From assembly GCA_914767885.1 (NCBI GenBank), contig CAJZBQ010000020.1:682001-746000 (forward strand): a DNA stretch of 64,000 nt. The letters run 5' to 3'. The stretch is from Blepharisma stoltei (taxonomy: Eukaryota; Ciliophora; Heterotrichea; Heterotrichida; Blepharismidae). Positions 9,204-19,718 of the stretch are shown one piece after another (the stretch's first letter is position 1; each line of letters starts with the position of its first letter). The position numbers were made by a program, and so were the translations under genes. A model generated the notes under the pieces. That model was not told the origin of the DNA. It saw nothing but the letters and a program-made list of their open reading frames with translations, and searched no databases.

Positions 9204-12200
9204 TTATGTCTTGAATATCATTTTATTGTTTGCTGATATTTCCATGTTAGCTATCACAGACTCCAGGTCTGCGCTTTTCTCAATGATTGCTTTGTCAACT
9301 GCTTCATACATAGGGATATTGGGCTGATCCACGAGATGGAGCTCCATTTCTTTTCCAGATCTTGCTTCATATACACAGACTAAATAATATTTATTGTTCC
9401 TCTTTATGCCTTTTTTCATCAATACTTTTCTGTGCTCTTTTGGCTTAATATCTTCGGTGGTCATACTTGGGGTTGCTTGTTGAGGCTCTTTTTGCTTAGA
9501 TTTATAAGGAGACCACATGAATTTTACTTCTAATTTTGCGTTGCCGATATTTACTGTTGTTGGAGGAGTTCATGATTCAGGAACTGTGGCTGCATGGCTT
9601 CAGTCTACAGAGCCTGAAGCGATTTCAGTTCTTGTTTCCAAAGCATAAATTTTTATAGTTAAAGGAAGGATTTGGCTATTTATTTCAACATCAGATAAAG
9701 CTATCTTTTTGGTTCAAGGCGGACCTGCAGTCGAATGAACAAAAGCTTCTCCATATTCAACTCTGCAATAAGAACTTTTTACGTTCACGCTACTTAAGAT
9801 TTCAATCATAACTCCTCCTTTAACAGCTTGACTTGTAGCTGTAGTTTTCTTAGAGGGGAATTTTTCTTCCTCAGCTTGCTTTTTGGCTGGAAACTTAACT
9901 TCTTCGTCCTTAGTCTCTTTTTTTGATGGGAATTTAATTTCTTCTTGCTCCTTGGCTGTTGGCTTCTGTAATATTTTAGTTTCTTCTGCTTTTTTTGTGG
10001 GAAACTTAGGCTCTTCATTTTTGCTAGGCTGCGCGGCTTCTTTAGAGTAAGAAAGTTTTTGGTTAGCCAGAACAGACAAGTTCTTAAAAATATCTTCAAT
10101 CGGTTGTTTCGGTACATTTAGAGAATGCAGTTCTGTATACATAGGAAGACTGGGATCATCTGCTGGATTCAATTCAACTTTATAATTTGTATCTTGTTCA
10201 TATATTGTCACCATATAATATCTTCCGTTTTCTTTCCACACTTTTCTTGCCAAAATTTTCCTCTTACTCTTCATCATCGGCTTTACCTCTTCTCTTGCTT
10301 TGTTTCCTCTAAAAATCGCTTGGATTTTTGTGGCAGCTTTTTCTTTACTCTTTCGTCCATGAGTGAGCAAAAAATTTTGTTTGTCTACTGTGAATTTTTT
10401 TGTTGAAAAATTTACACATAAATTTTTTTTCTTCAAAATTTAAAAAATTTTCAATTTGTAAAATGGAGGAGTTAAATTAATTTAATTTCAAAATTTATGG
10501 CTGTTTAAAATTAGACAGAATTAGCTAGAAATTTCATTTTAAAATTATCACTTATATATCAAAATGTTTATATTAAAAAAATTTGTTCGCTCACACAGGG
10601 GAGTTAGCTTCATCTTCTTCACTTATCGGTGTCCATTTCATTCGAATTGCAAGCTCACAGTCTCCATCTAAAGGAACTTTTAATGAAGGAGTCCAATTGG
10701 GAGAACTAGAAATTGCCACTTCCATTGATAAATTTTTCCACAAAATCATTTGGAGAGTCTCTGAAGACAAAGCTGTAAACTTTAAACTAGGTATCAGTTC
10801 ATCAGCTTTTAACGCAATATCTTTTAACGATGCCCCCCCCTTCAATCTTCATGTCTACTACAACAAAAATTTTTCGAAAAAATCTTCATGCCTACTGCAA
10901 CACAACATTTTTATAAAAAAATTAATGCATTTTTCTCTATGTGAGGTTCTCAAAAAAGCCATAAAACAGCGCTGCTATAGGCGTGTCAATAACCTTCTCA
11001 TCGAGATTTTGACGGCTATTGTCATCGCTCGCCATTTTATTAAACTTATCTAGCTAAAAAGTACGGAAAAATTTAAGATGCGCATCTAAAATTTGTTGCA
11101 AGAGGATTAGGATTAGAATTATTACAGACAGGGCGCTAGCCATATTGATGACGCAGTCACCAAAGACCTCTCGTACGGAAGGTTCTACCGCTTTTCGACT
11201 CCAGTCCAGAGGGTCTATCCCTCTTACGAGTGCCCTTTCGGTACCTTCTGTCTCCTTCTTGCCTTGCGGCTTCAGTCTTGAGTGGGCGGCTTATGGATTT
11301 CTGCGGCCCTGTTACGGGAGATTGGAATAGCTTGATTTCAAGGATCCTTGGAGTCTATCGGGTGTCAAAGTGCCTTCATTCGACAGCTACAGGAAAAAGA
11401 CTGTTCCCCTGTGGGCCTGGGCCGAAACCCCCAGTTTCTCGGTAGAGGAATGCCCATGGGTCCTCGGATCCAAAGGACTTTGTTGAGCACATCCATTTCC
11501 AACCACAGGAAAGCAGCCAAAACCTACCCGGATAACACTTCTTGAGCCTGCGTTTAATTCTCGGCTCGGAGTCCTTTCCAGTTCCTCATAGCCATAAGGT
11601 CTGGACTGCTGCGCCAAGAGGGCAGATTGACACATGTCGCCATTTTAATGTATATAATTTGTTGCAAGAGACATGAAAATTATTATTTTTTTTATATAAA
11701 ATTTTATATTGAAAAATTGCATTTTTGTTGCAATAGACATGAAGATTGAGGGGGGGGTCATCGTTATTATTAGTTCTTCAGATTCTTTTAAGTTTCCCAT
11801 CACATTTTGTGTTCCAACAGCAAGCTGTACACGAGCTGACCCAAATCCAGAGCAAGATAAAATTTGGAGAGATAAACTTCCACTGCCTTCCATTCTAAGA
11901 GCATCTTTGGGCATTCACATCAAATGGATCATCACTGAGCCATGCTTTCTATTATTTGGTTCTAGGAGAGGGAAATCTGATTTTATCGCCCATGAGTTTG
12001 GGAAATCTAAAACTGAAAGCCAATTTATCCTGCAAGAAGCGATCATGCCTCGATCTCCTAGAAGTTCAAGGTAAAGCTCAGAATCTATCTGAGCTGTAGA
12101 TGTGTCGAAGAGTTTAAGTGTGCTTTTTAGCTTCCAATCAGGATCAGGACCTTGAAGAAATGGGGTTTTAAGAGTTTTTTCGGTGCCTTTTAGAGTTACC

Positions 12201-13426
12201 TGAATAGCAAAAGTCCCCTGGCCAAGCCCTTTTCCTTTAACGACACCTACAACAAGGCTTCCATTCAACTTTCGTGACTGTTTTCTTTCCACCTGCGGTT
12301 TTTCTGGCACTTTTTGGTTTTCTTCAGCATTTTCTTGCTTAGGCTGCTCTGGAAATTTAACTAAGCTTCCTAAAGCCATAGGGTTCGCTTTAATTTTTTC
12401 ATTAAACTCTGATTTAAACCGATTTTGTGTTGGCTCTTCCTTTTTCGGAACTTCTTTGGCTTTCGGAGGTAGAATTACAGCCTTATCAATTTTTTCCTTA
12501 AATTCGGCAAGTGATATTGATCCTCCATGATCACTATCAAGCACCGCAAATAGCGAATGCCTATCTTCTCGACTCAACGGCATATTAATAGTGTCTAGCG
12601 CATCTGAAAGCTCTTGGAAATTAATATTCCCATCCCCATTTACATCCAAAAACTGAAAAGCTTGGTCAATATCTAGAGAGCTCTTATCGAAATGTTGCTT
12701 CAACTTACTAAACAGTTGAGTCTCAAGCTCAGTCATCCTTTGTTCTCTTCCATTCAGTATATCAGCAATATCACTCACAGCAATTAATGTCACTCCTGGT
12801 CGAAATCCAGCGATTCTTAAAATTGAGACAATGTCTTGCGGGACTAATGCGAGCTGAGCAAGCACTTTTGTTAATTCAACTTTTGTTATTTTGCCATCTT
12901 TGTTTGAGTCTGCGTCTATAAGCCTTTGCTTGAAGCTTGGATGGTTGCCTTTTAATGAAGCTTCTAGCCTTTGCAAAACTTCATTGTCTTGCAGATGAGC
13001 TTTTCCTTGAGCGAATTCAGTTCCTTCATCTTTAAAGTCAAGGCCTTTCAGCAGAATTTGCCCTGCCCTAAATCTTAAAGCTCTGTCGTCAGATTTAAGC
13101 TTTTCAATGCTACTTTTAAGCTCTTCCACCTCACTTTTGTTTGGCATTGAATCAAGCTCTTTTTTAAGCTCTTCATTTTTTGCCTTTAAGTCTTCGCACT
13201 CCTCCTTGCTTTCTTGAAGTTTTATAGTGATTGAGTTTAACTGCTTTATTGCTACATCTTTTTCTCCTTTGAGCTGCTTAATTTCATCTTGGCTTGGGAT
13301 TAATTTTAGGGCTTCTTGATTTTTTTCACGAGTTTCTTGGATTATTTTTTGAGCAGTTGCAATTTCTAGTGTATAATTAAAATGGTGTGCGAACCAAACT
13401 ACCCTCTTAACTGCTGCAGTTTCCAT
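9204..13426 (-). CDS. Large EF-hand / C2-like / IQ-motif calcium-binding protein with two IESs
   Basis: ATG 13426-13424 to UAA at 9204. Removing the IESs at 10827-11766 and 10348-10606 gives exactly 1,007 residues; both joins are in frame (ESEELII-KDIALKAD and ISEEDEA-KEKAATK). Residues 20-110 are coiled coil. EF-hands lie at about 170 (DADSNKDGKITKVEL), 260 (DVNGDGNINFQEL) and 296 (DSDHGGSISLAEF). C2-like beta modules lie around 380-480 and 490-690. An IQ motif (AATKIQAIFRG) starts near 695. Two related blocks follow (KENGRYYMVTIYEQ and RNNKYYLVCVYEA), flanking a Lys/Glu-rich KFP-repeat linker and a further C2-like stretch. Calcium, phospholipid and calmodulin binding are inferred from the modules. 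I know no protein with this exact order. Confidence 0.85.
10348..10606. mobile_element. Family-1 MITE-like IES (259 bp)
   Basis: Left end TTACTCTTTCGTCCATGAGT (from 10345) and right end GTTCGCTCACACAGGGGAG-TTA form degenerate inverted ends of the family whose best copies read CTCCGTGAGTGAACAAAA. The interior holds the family core (AGCTAGAAATTTCATT, ATCACTTATATATCA). TA at 10346-10347 and 10605-10606; the exact join encodes ISEEDEA-KEKAATKIQ. Confidence 0.85.
10827..11766. mobile_element. MITE-like IES with C-run ends (940 bp), carrying a nested element
   Basis: Inverted ends of about 35 bp: TAACGATG, a C run, TTCAATCTTCATGTCTA at 10825-10858 and its complement at 11733-11766. Deleting between TA 10825-10826 and TA 11765-11766 joins EELII to KDIALK in frame. 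A separate retroposon-like element (11105-11655) lies inside. Confidence 0.88.
11105..11655. mobile_element. Retroposon-like element nested in a MITE-like IES
   Basis: AATTTGTTGCAAGAG is directly repeated at 11090-11104 and 11656-11670. The 551 bp between are GC-rich, unlike the AT-rich MITE around them, and carry only short random ORFs. The repeated target lies within MITE sequence (TTGCAACAAA is part of its subterminal repeat), so this insertion is younger than the MITE. Confidence 0.75.
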
Positions 13427-13434
13427 CTTGCATT

Positions 13435-13569
13435 ATGAACAGGGACCCAGAGGAAGGGAGGATTGTGCTCGGGAATGTGCATCCAGCCAGGTTTTTTGGT
13501 CCTACAAAATTATCCAAAACATCAGAAGGGGTTTTGAGAAATTTTCTGGCCGTTTTAGAGAGCTTCTAA
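13435..13569 (+). CDS. Small ORF of 44 residues, doubtful
   Basis: ATG at 13435, only 9 bp beyond the divergent start of the EF-hand/C2 gene, reading MNRDPEEGRIVLGNVHPARF and on to UAA at 13569. The DNA is less AT-rich than the spacer after it, which is why I keep it. It could be a short protein, the first exon of a gene broken by an unseen IES, or chance. Confidence 0.25.
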   Translation: MNRDPEEGRIVLGNVHPARFFGPTKLSKTSEGVLRNFLAVLESF

Positions 13570-14626
13570 AAATTTGGAGATAAAAAAATCTATATAAATC
13601 TCAATCTCAGGATATTGGCAATTAGGCGCTAAAATTAACAGAAATGTTGGCAAACCCTTAAGCTTTCGAAATAAAATCAATAAATCTGAGTAAACAAAAT
13701 GAGATGAGATTGATTAATATAAATTTTAAAAACTGCTGATGATGCAAAAAATATATAAATATATATATATTTTAGTGTCGTGATTATCAAATCATTTGTA
13801 GCAGAGAACTTAAAAACCATAACAGGTCGGCTATGAGAACTATAGTAAGTTACCTCAAATTTTAGTATCCAATACGGTATAGCCGATTAAAAAAATAACT
13901 AAATTAAAACTTTTTATTTTGTTTATATTTTATTCAAATTTACTATTTTTGTCAAAAAAAGAGTTTAAATGTTTTTTTCTAAAACGACTTACAGAAATTA
14001 CTCAAAAATAGCTCCTGATGTTTTGGATAAGTTTGCTGAGCCCAATTTTTTCTGGTTTTGTGAAGCGAAATGTCGAGCTAGCCTTCTGCAAGCTCTCTCA
14101 GATCCCAGGTTTTGCCTCATTAGGAAATGGGTCCAAGAGTTGGGAAGGGATTTCTCAGCAGAACCCTTGGTATGTCTCCTGGCCAATCAGGACGATTCCC
14201 CAGCGTGCAGCTAGGAGTTACGCCGTTAGCTTCGGGATTCCAATTTAGTCAAATCGACAGAAAATTCAAATATTTTTAATTTTTCATATTGGGCGACCTT
14301 TTTTGGCGCTCGGCAGGGTGACACGACTCATTCAACTGCTGAAAGTAAGTGTAGACCCTCGTCCGCAGGAGTTCTCTTTGTAAGGCTGTGTATAACTGGT
14401 GAGCAGGTAAAAAAGGGGAGCTATGAGTGCCGATAGTCCTTATAATCCCTTGCATAAATTTCATTTTGCTTATTTATGGTAAATTGATTTTAAAATGTCA
14501 AAAATATTTTAACATACCATAGACTCAGTTTTATATATATAATGACATGTAAAAATTTTTTTGACATTTTAAAGTCAATTTACCATAAATAAGCAAAATA
14601 AAATATTACCAATGCATTATAGTGAA
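13570..14626. repeat. Repeat-rich intergenic region with degraded retroposon-like pieces
   Basis: 13570-13960 is AT-rich with nothing recognisable. At 14020-14250 a GC-richer stretch is diverged but alignable by eye to the middle of the 29.8-kb and 60.9-kb elements (GAGTTGG-AAGGG, CAATCAGGACGATTCCC, CCAGCGTG, GGAGTTACG). 14280-14455 is GC-rich, unlike the host and unassigned. 14457-14605 is the small inverted-repeat element listed separately. The short ORFs here look like chance. Confidence 0.55.
14457..14605. mobile_element. Small inverted-repeat element (149 bp)
   Basis: CATTTTGCTTATTTATGG and downstream TAAATTGA at 14462-14488 are matched in inverse at 14568-14600, enclosing AT-rich DNA. 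A TA flanks each end (14455-14456 and 14604-14605). It lies just past the stop of the neighbouring ankyrin gene, so coding cannot prove that it is excised. Confidence 0.7.
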
Positions 14627-16168
14627 TTACAGCAGGTTTCTCAATAAGTAATATAATATTAATGCTAATGCCATTTCTTGTGTTTTATTTTGCATCAGTA
14701 ACTGAAGCTCTTGGATTCTTTGATCCTTGGATAGTAAAGCTTGCTGCAAATCAAACACTTTTGAGTCAGAAACTTGAAGGAGCTGCTGGAGTTTCAATAT
14801 TTTTGAGTCATCTTGCACTATCATTGTAGGATCAGATCTTGGAATTGCAAAATCAGCTCCTAAATTTGAATTTTCAGATAGTCCAAAGAAACCCATATAT
14901 TCAGAAGGATCCTCTTGTGGAGGAGGCAGAGCTTTGGGGTATGGAAATAAAACATTGAAAACTTGTAAGACAGCTTCTGAAGGAGTTAGTTTTGCAAATT
15001 CGCGATGCAGAGCTCCAGCTGATTGAACTGAATTTAGTCATGCTGATGAGTATATTTGAGGCTTCAGTGCATGCTGATTTGTGTTAATCCCAGCTTCTTG
15101 GATTTTTTTCAAAAATGCTATCAATTTTTCTCGGTTCTCTGAAGATTGCACTGATGGAGGTTCAAAGATTGGCTTATCAGGCTTTGTTTTCTTTATGCTT
15201 GGCAGCTTATCTTCTGTAAGTTTTTGGTCATGGCTTAAATTTTGTATTGGCTCTGGCTCATTTCCATATAGTAAAACAAGCTGCTTTATATTTTGATTTG
15301 CTGCCAAATCTACTGGAGATTTCATCATTGAGTCTTTCGATTCAATATTTGCCCCCCACTTAAGTAAGATCCTAATGCTTCTAGGCTTTCCAGCTTCACA
15401 TGCATGATGCAAAGGAGTTTTATTGTCTGAATCAGGAATGTCAACAGGAATTCCTGACTCAAGCAATTTCCTTATAATTTCAACTTGTTTAGGATGAGGA
15501 TTAAAAATTGCATAATGCAGAGCACTTCTTCCTGTGTAATCTTTCCCATCAAGCGCTCTTGTATCTTTATTTAATAATACAGTAATAGCTTGTGAATTTG
15601 TTGAGCAAGCTGCAAAAAGCAAAGCAGTCCGACCCAAACTATCTCTTGCATGAATATCAGCTCCTTTTGATAGCAAAAAAGCGATAATATTTGCATGACC
15701 ATTTGTGCAGGCTAAATGCAGAGGGGTTGAGAGCAGTTTATCTCTGGCATCGATTGACCAGCCCTTTGCAACTAAACTTTTTACTATATCGAAGTGCCCT
15801 TCTCGAGAGGCAAGATGCAGACAGCTTTTTTTGGTTTCATCAACTGCATCCTTGCAGGCATTTAAATCACTAATTTTCAGAAATTCGTCGAGTTTTTTGA
15901 GATCTCCTCGAAGTGTTGCTGCAAATAAAGGAGAAAACATGTTATCGTTTTGCCGAGTTAATCATTTAATGTTAAATTTGGCACGCCGCAAGCGCTCATC
16001 TGCTTTTTCTTGGAAGTTGTGTCAATCTTCTCCCGTAGCGGTTTTAAATTCTTCGGGGAAATTTGGAGAGGTTTGAGTTATCGCAATTTCTTCTAGTGTG
16101 AGATGGTTGAAACCTTTTCTTTTGAATTTGTCTATTACATGCCTTATAGATGGGTCAACTGCTTTCAT
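14627..16168 (-). CDS. Ankyrin-repeat protein
   Basis: ATG 16168-16166, UAA at 14627, 513 residues, no intron or IES; three UGA codons are read as Trp (N-terminal region and the LKP-QIYSSA-W-LNS stretch). After an N-terminal helical region of about 75 residues come six ankyrin repeats at about 75-290, with clean signatures KSCLHLASREGHFDIVKSLV, STPLHLACTNGHANIIAFLL and KTPLHHACEAGKPRSIRILL. A Pro/Lys/Ser-rich linker follows, then a C-terminal coiled coil (KILKLQQLLQVSDSKVFDLQ). It is a protein-binding scaffold; partner and location are not evident. Confidence 0.85.
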
Positions 16169-16380
16169 ATTTAGAAAAATTATTTAAATTAATAAATTTG
16201 CTGTAAATCGAAATTATGATGCTCATCTAGGCAAGATATAATAACTTTAAATTGATCTTATACATAATGATTATTACTAAGATGTTTATGTATAACGATT
16301 ATCGCACTAAGATATATCTATGATGATAAAGAGGCCCCAATCTTGACTTTAGCTAACAAAATTTTTCTTATTCCCCCTTT

Positions 16381-16478
16381 TAAATTGAAAAAAAATTGAT
16401 CCATCAAAGGGAGGTTAAAGTTACCAAAAAAATGGAAATTTTCACCATGGTCTTGCTCCAATCTAAAGGGGGGAGTTA
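16381..16478. mobile_element. Family-2 MITE-like element (98 bp), intergenic
   Basis: Ends TTATTCCCCCTTTTAAATTG and CCAATCTAAAGGGGGGAGTTA form inverted repeats of the CCCCTTTAAATTGGAACA family. TA at 16379-16380 and 16477-16478. It lies between two divergent genes, so excision is inferred by similarity only. Confidence 0.65.
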
Positions 16479-16550
16479 ATAGTTTTTAAATTCAATAGGA
16501 ATGAGTAATATGTCTTTTTTCAGTCATATATAAAAGATTAATCAACAAAA

Positions 16551-17681
16551 ATGGCTCTTGATTGTCATTCAAAATTTAGAAAATTTCAGGACTTAGAAAG
16601 CACTAAATTTCATCCAGGACAGTCAATGTCAGGAACTTACAGTACGTCATCTTCTAATCAGAGTCCAAAGCAACAAATTTCACCTCAAAACAAAAATACA
16701 AGGTTCATCAGGCGATATAATATGCTGATGAATAGATTCGCATCTAAAGCACTTTATAAGCCTATAGAAAACGCTAGTTCTGCTCAAAAACTTAATGACA
16801 AAATAGAAAAAGTTAGCATAGATTTTCCAAGCTATATTATTGATACCGTTGATAATACTGTTTTACCACATTTTGGCGATATAAGTTCAATTAAAATAGA
16901 AGAATCTCGAGTGGACTCTATAAATGACGGATTATTTTTCAATGAAAATGAAATCGACTCATGCTTACAGCCATGACACTTAGCTGAGCAAGCTGGCAAT
17001 GTCCTTCAGAAGAGAGATATTGACGAGTTTGTTAAAAGCTCAATGAAGTACGGAGAAAAAGTAGCCAAAATATTAGTAAGCACTGGAGTCGTTCCTCTTA
17101 CTCCTCCCCTCCATGACGAATAAAACCATTGGGAAAAATCTCTATTTTTGCCCAAAAACCTGTCCTCTGCGAGCGAACAAAAATGTTTAATAAAAAGATT
17201 TTTGATATATAACTGATAATTATTATAACGAAATCTCTAGCTAATTCTGTTTAATTTTTAATAAATTGATTTTTAAAACATAAAATTTACAAATTAAATA
17301 AATATTTAGTTTCCAATTTTTTCGATTGGAATTTTTTTAAATTTCGAAAAAAAAAAAATTTACTAGAAAATTGATTTAAAAAAATTTAACCGCCCTTCAT
17401 GAGTGAAGGGGGGAGCTAGTAAACTTAAGCATAATCCCCAAAGTCCTACAATTAAAACTGAAAGAACTTCAAAATTCAGGCCAATATCTGAAGGACAAAT
17501 TGACTTTTTGAAATACAGATCTCAGACAGCAAGAACCACTGTCAAGCATAAGAGCGAAGTACCATTTAGCAATGTAAAGCATATTACGGTCCGCCTATCA
17601 CCAGCAACATCTTCAGTTGAGTTACTTCAACAGATAAAAAGCAAGTCATATAAAGATTTGTTGGTAAATAAAAGGCGATAA
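16551..17681 (+). CDS. Unknown protein interrupted by a family-1 IES
   Basis: ATG at 16551. One UGA is read as Trp (QP-W-HLAEQAGN near 16973). The frame meets a UAA at 17120 inside an IES; deleting 17101-17418 joins STGVVPL to SKLKHNPQSP in frame and gives 270 residues to UAA 17681. The first 60 residues are Ser/Gln/Lys-rich; the middle (about 125-185) is acidic and helical (EQAGNVLQKRDIDEFVKSSM); the C terminus is basic. No domain recognised. It may be a regulatory or scaffold protein. Confidence 0.75.
17101..17418. mobile_element. Family-1 MITE-like IES (318 bp)
   Basis: Outer ends TTACTCCTCCCCTCCATGA and CTTCATGAGTGAAGGGGGGAGCTA, with an inner copy of the left end at about 17152-17169 (CCTCTGCGAGCGAACAAAAA) and an inner TTAACCGCCC at the right. 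The interior has the family core TATATAACTGATAATTA and AGCTAATTCTGTTTAATTT. TA-to-TA deletion restores the host frame exactly. Confidence 0.88.
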
Positions 17682-18567
17682 AATGTATTTAATTAGTAAT
17701 TCTATAAATTTTATAAGAAATAGAGCTAAAATTATTGGTTGTCCATTTCGAATAAGCCATCTACATCAAAATAAAATGTGTAATCAAAGAATATGGGAAA
17801 TGGTGGTCCCAAGTTCAAATTTGAAAAAATAAATTTTAAGATAATTGATTAAAAATATATAAGCTAGATTTTTGTCAAATACTTTAATAATTAACTTACT
17901 CCCCCCCATCCTTGATCGAACGATTGACTGTAAAAATTCCTAAAAATTGGGGAAATTAACCCCCATCCTTGATCGAACGATTTTCATATCATGCAAATTT
18001 TTATATATATAAAAATATAATAGTTATCAAAAGCTTCGGAAGATGTACCTAATGAAGTTGTTTTCAGAGACTTTTTGAGACGACAAAAAGCTTCGGAATC
18101 AACCATTCGAAGTGATTTAGTCATCAACCTAGGCTTAAAAACTCAATAATCTAATAAAATAGAGATTCTTTAAAATTTTTAAAAAAAAAAATTTAATTTA
18201 ATAAGGAACAAATTAAAATTTATACAGTTTAAAGGGGTAACTAATAAATTAAAATATAAAAAATTGGTATTTTTATGAAATTAATTCAATTTTTGCTGTA
18301 AAAATAATTATTAAATACTCTTAACCCTCTTTTTTAAAATTAAATAAAAATATATATAAAATTTTTTTCCCAAAAAATTTGTTTTTAACCCCCATCCTTG
18401 ATCGAACGATGGCGAGTCGTTCGATAAAGGATGGGGGGGAGTTAGCAAATCAAAAGCATAACAACTAAAAGTTATATTAGCTTCACCCTCCTGCTAAAAT
18501 AGTCTTTAATCTACTGAGATTTGTTACAGATCTATCAAGGAAATATATTATTTAAATTATCAATTTT
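17682..18567. other. Convergent 3' spacer containing a family-3 MITE-like element
   Basis: The spacer between two gene ends. Apart from the element at 17899-18445 it is AT-rich without ORFs or RNA genes that I can see. Confidence 0.5.
17899..18445. mobile_element. Family-3 MITE-like element (547 bp)
   Basis: TA at 17897-17898 and 18444-18445. Ends C(n)ATCCTTGATCGAACGATT and CGTTCGATAAAGGATGGGG, with a second inner CCCCCATCCTTGATCGAACG near each end. It shows the same outer-spacer-inner terminal plan as family 1, with a different sequence. It is intergenic, so excision is inferred. Confidence 0.75.
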
Positions 18568-19384
18568 CTATTTTGCAAATTTTTTCTTTAGCTTTTGTCT
18601 AAGCTCTTCTTCGAATAGCAGACCTCTTGGGACTGGAGGAGCTTCAGACTCAGAATCTTGAGAAAAAGAAGAGCTAAAACGGTCTTGCCTCTCACTTGCC
18701 TGCTCTGATTGCTCATCTTTAACTGAGTTTGGTTGAGCTGCAGGCACTGGGTCAGGAATTTTAAAAACTTGGGGGGCTGGTGTTGGTTCTGACGATTGCA
18801 TATTCTGATTTCTTTCTTGTCGCTCTTTTACTCGTAGTGCAATTTCATCTTTCATGCTTAGCTTGGCTGCTTGAGGCTTTGAGGAGCCATAAAGAAGATT
18901 TTCAATTGGCTTTGGTAGACTTGCAGAGCTAGTAAGTTTGTGCTTTGTGTCTGCAGAAGGCTCTAGCTTTTCTCTATTTGAATTAGATTTTTGTTTGCTC
19001 ACAAAAATGTTAATTAATTTTTTTACAAGTTAAAAAAAAAAATAAAGTTCAATCATCACTATAAGCGAGCTTTATATTAAAGCAAATTACACAAAAGAAT
19101 TTTGTTCGCTTACGAAAGGGATTAAATTCAAAAAAATAGGATTTTTAATGGTCTTGCTTTCTTACCAAAGTGAGAAGTAAGTAACTCAATGCAGATCTTC
19201 CCCTTAACTGAATTACATTCAATAACTCTCAATTATCAATTTCTTCATGTCAGCAATATGTCTCTCTGGTGATGATACCTTGGATGAATTTTTCTTTGAA
19301 CTCATTTATAGTGAAAGGTCCAACCTGTTCATCGTTTTTAGCTTCATCTATATAATATCAATGTATTTCTTCTAATTTAAACAT
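18568..19384 (-). CDS. GYF-type domain protein interrupted by an IES
   Basis: ATG 19384-19382. The first 60 residues, from IHWYYIDEAKNDEQVGPFTI to ETYCWHEEIDNWELL, match the GYF_2 / tyrosine-kinase-associated pattern WYY...GP....F...I....Y.W....W, with Trp codons both UGG and UGA. The frame is lost in a degenerate family-1 IES. Deleting 18966-19179 joins GRSALSY to LEPSADTKHK, giving 200 residues to UAG 18568. The C-terminal part is disordered, rich in Ser, Pro and Gln (DPVPAAQPNSVKDEQSEQAS), ending in a basic helix. GYF-like domains bind proline-rich peptides. The exact IES boundary is chosen by reading frame. Confidence 0.75.
18966..19179. mobile_element. Degenerate family-1 IES (214 bp)
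   Basis: The right half keeps the family layout: inner GTTCGCTTACGAAAGGG, spacer AAAAATAGGATTTTTAATGG, outer CTTACCAAAGTGAGAAGTAA. The left end is weaker (TAGCTTTTCTCTATTTG). TA at 18964-18965 and 19178-19179; this pair is the one that preserves the frame. Confidence 0.65.
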
Positions 19385-19718
19385 TAATTTATGCTTGATT
19401 TGCCTGAGTAAATTACTTGATTATAAACATTGGCTTATTGATAAAAGTACTTATTATAATAATACAATTTGAGATGATATTATCAATATTTAAGACTTTA
19501 TTTTCTCTCTAATCAACATTTGACTATCTTACTGTCAAGAAATAGCATTATAGCAACTTTCCTTCCTTTTAAAATTATTAAAATCATGGCATTCATTCAT
19601 TTCATAAAAATGAAATCTAGTAAATTACATAATAACTCAAAACTAAAGCAAACTGCCAATAGCTTCTGCAGATAATTCAAAAATTGAATGTGTTATTTAA
19701 TAATTATTGTTAACAAAT
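19385..19718. other. AT-rich intergenic spacer
   Basis: About 330 bases between divergent starts; I see nothing in it beyond AT-rich sequence. Confidence 0.5.

Noticed and set aside
11145-11635. Overlapping ORFs in several frames
   Set aside because: All within the nested retroposon-like element; GC-rich DNA makes chance ORFs longer. No protein family recognised.
13435-13569. Treating the 44-residue ORF as a firm gene
   Set aside because: Too short, no homologue recognised, starts 9 bp from another gene; kept only as a low-confidence entry.
17899-18445. CRISPR-like spaced repeats (CCCCCATCCTTGATCGAACG, four partial copies)
   Set aside because: The copies are terminal and inverted, with irregular spacing; they are transposon ends, not a CRISPR array.
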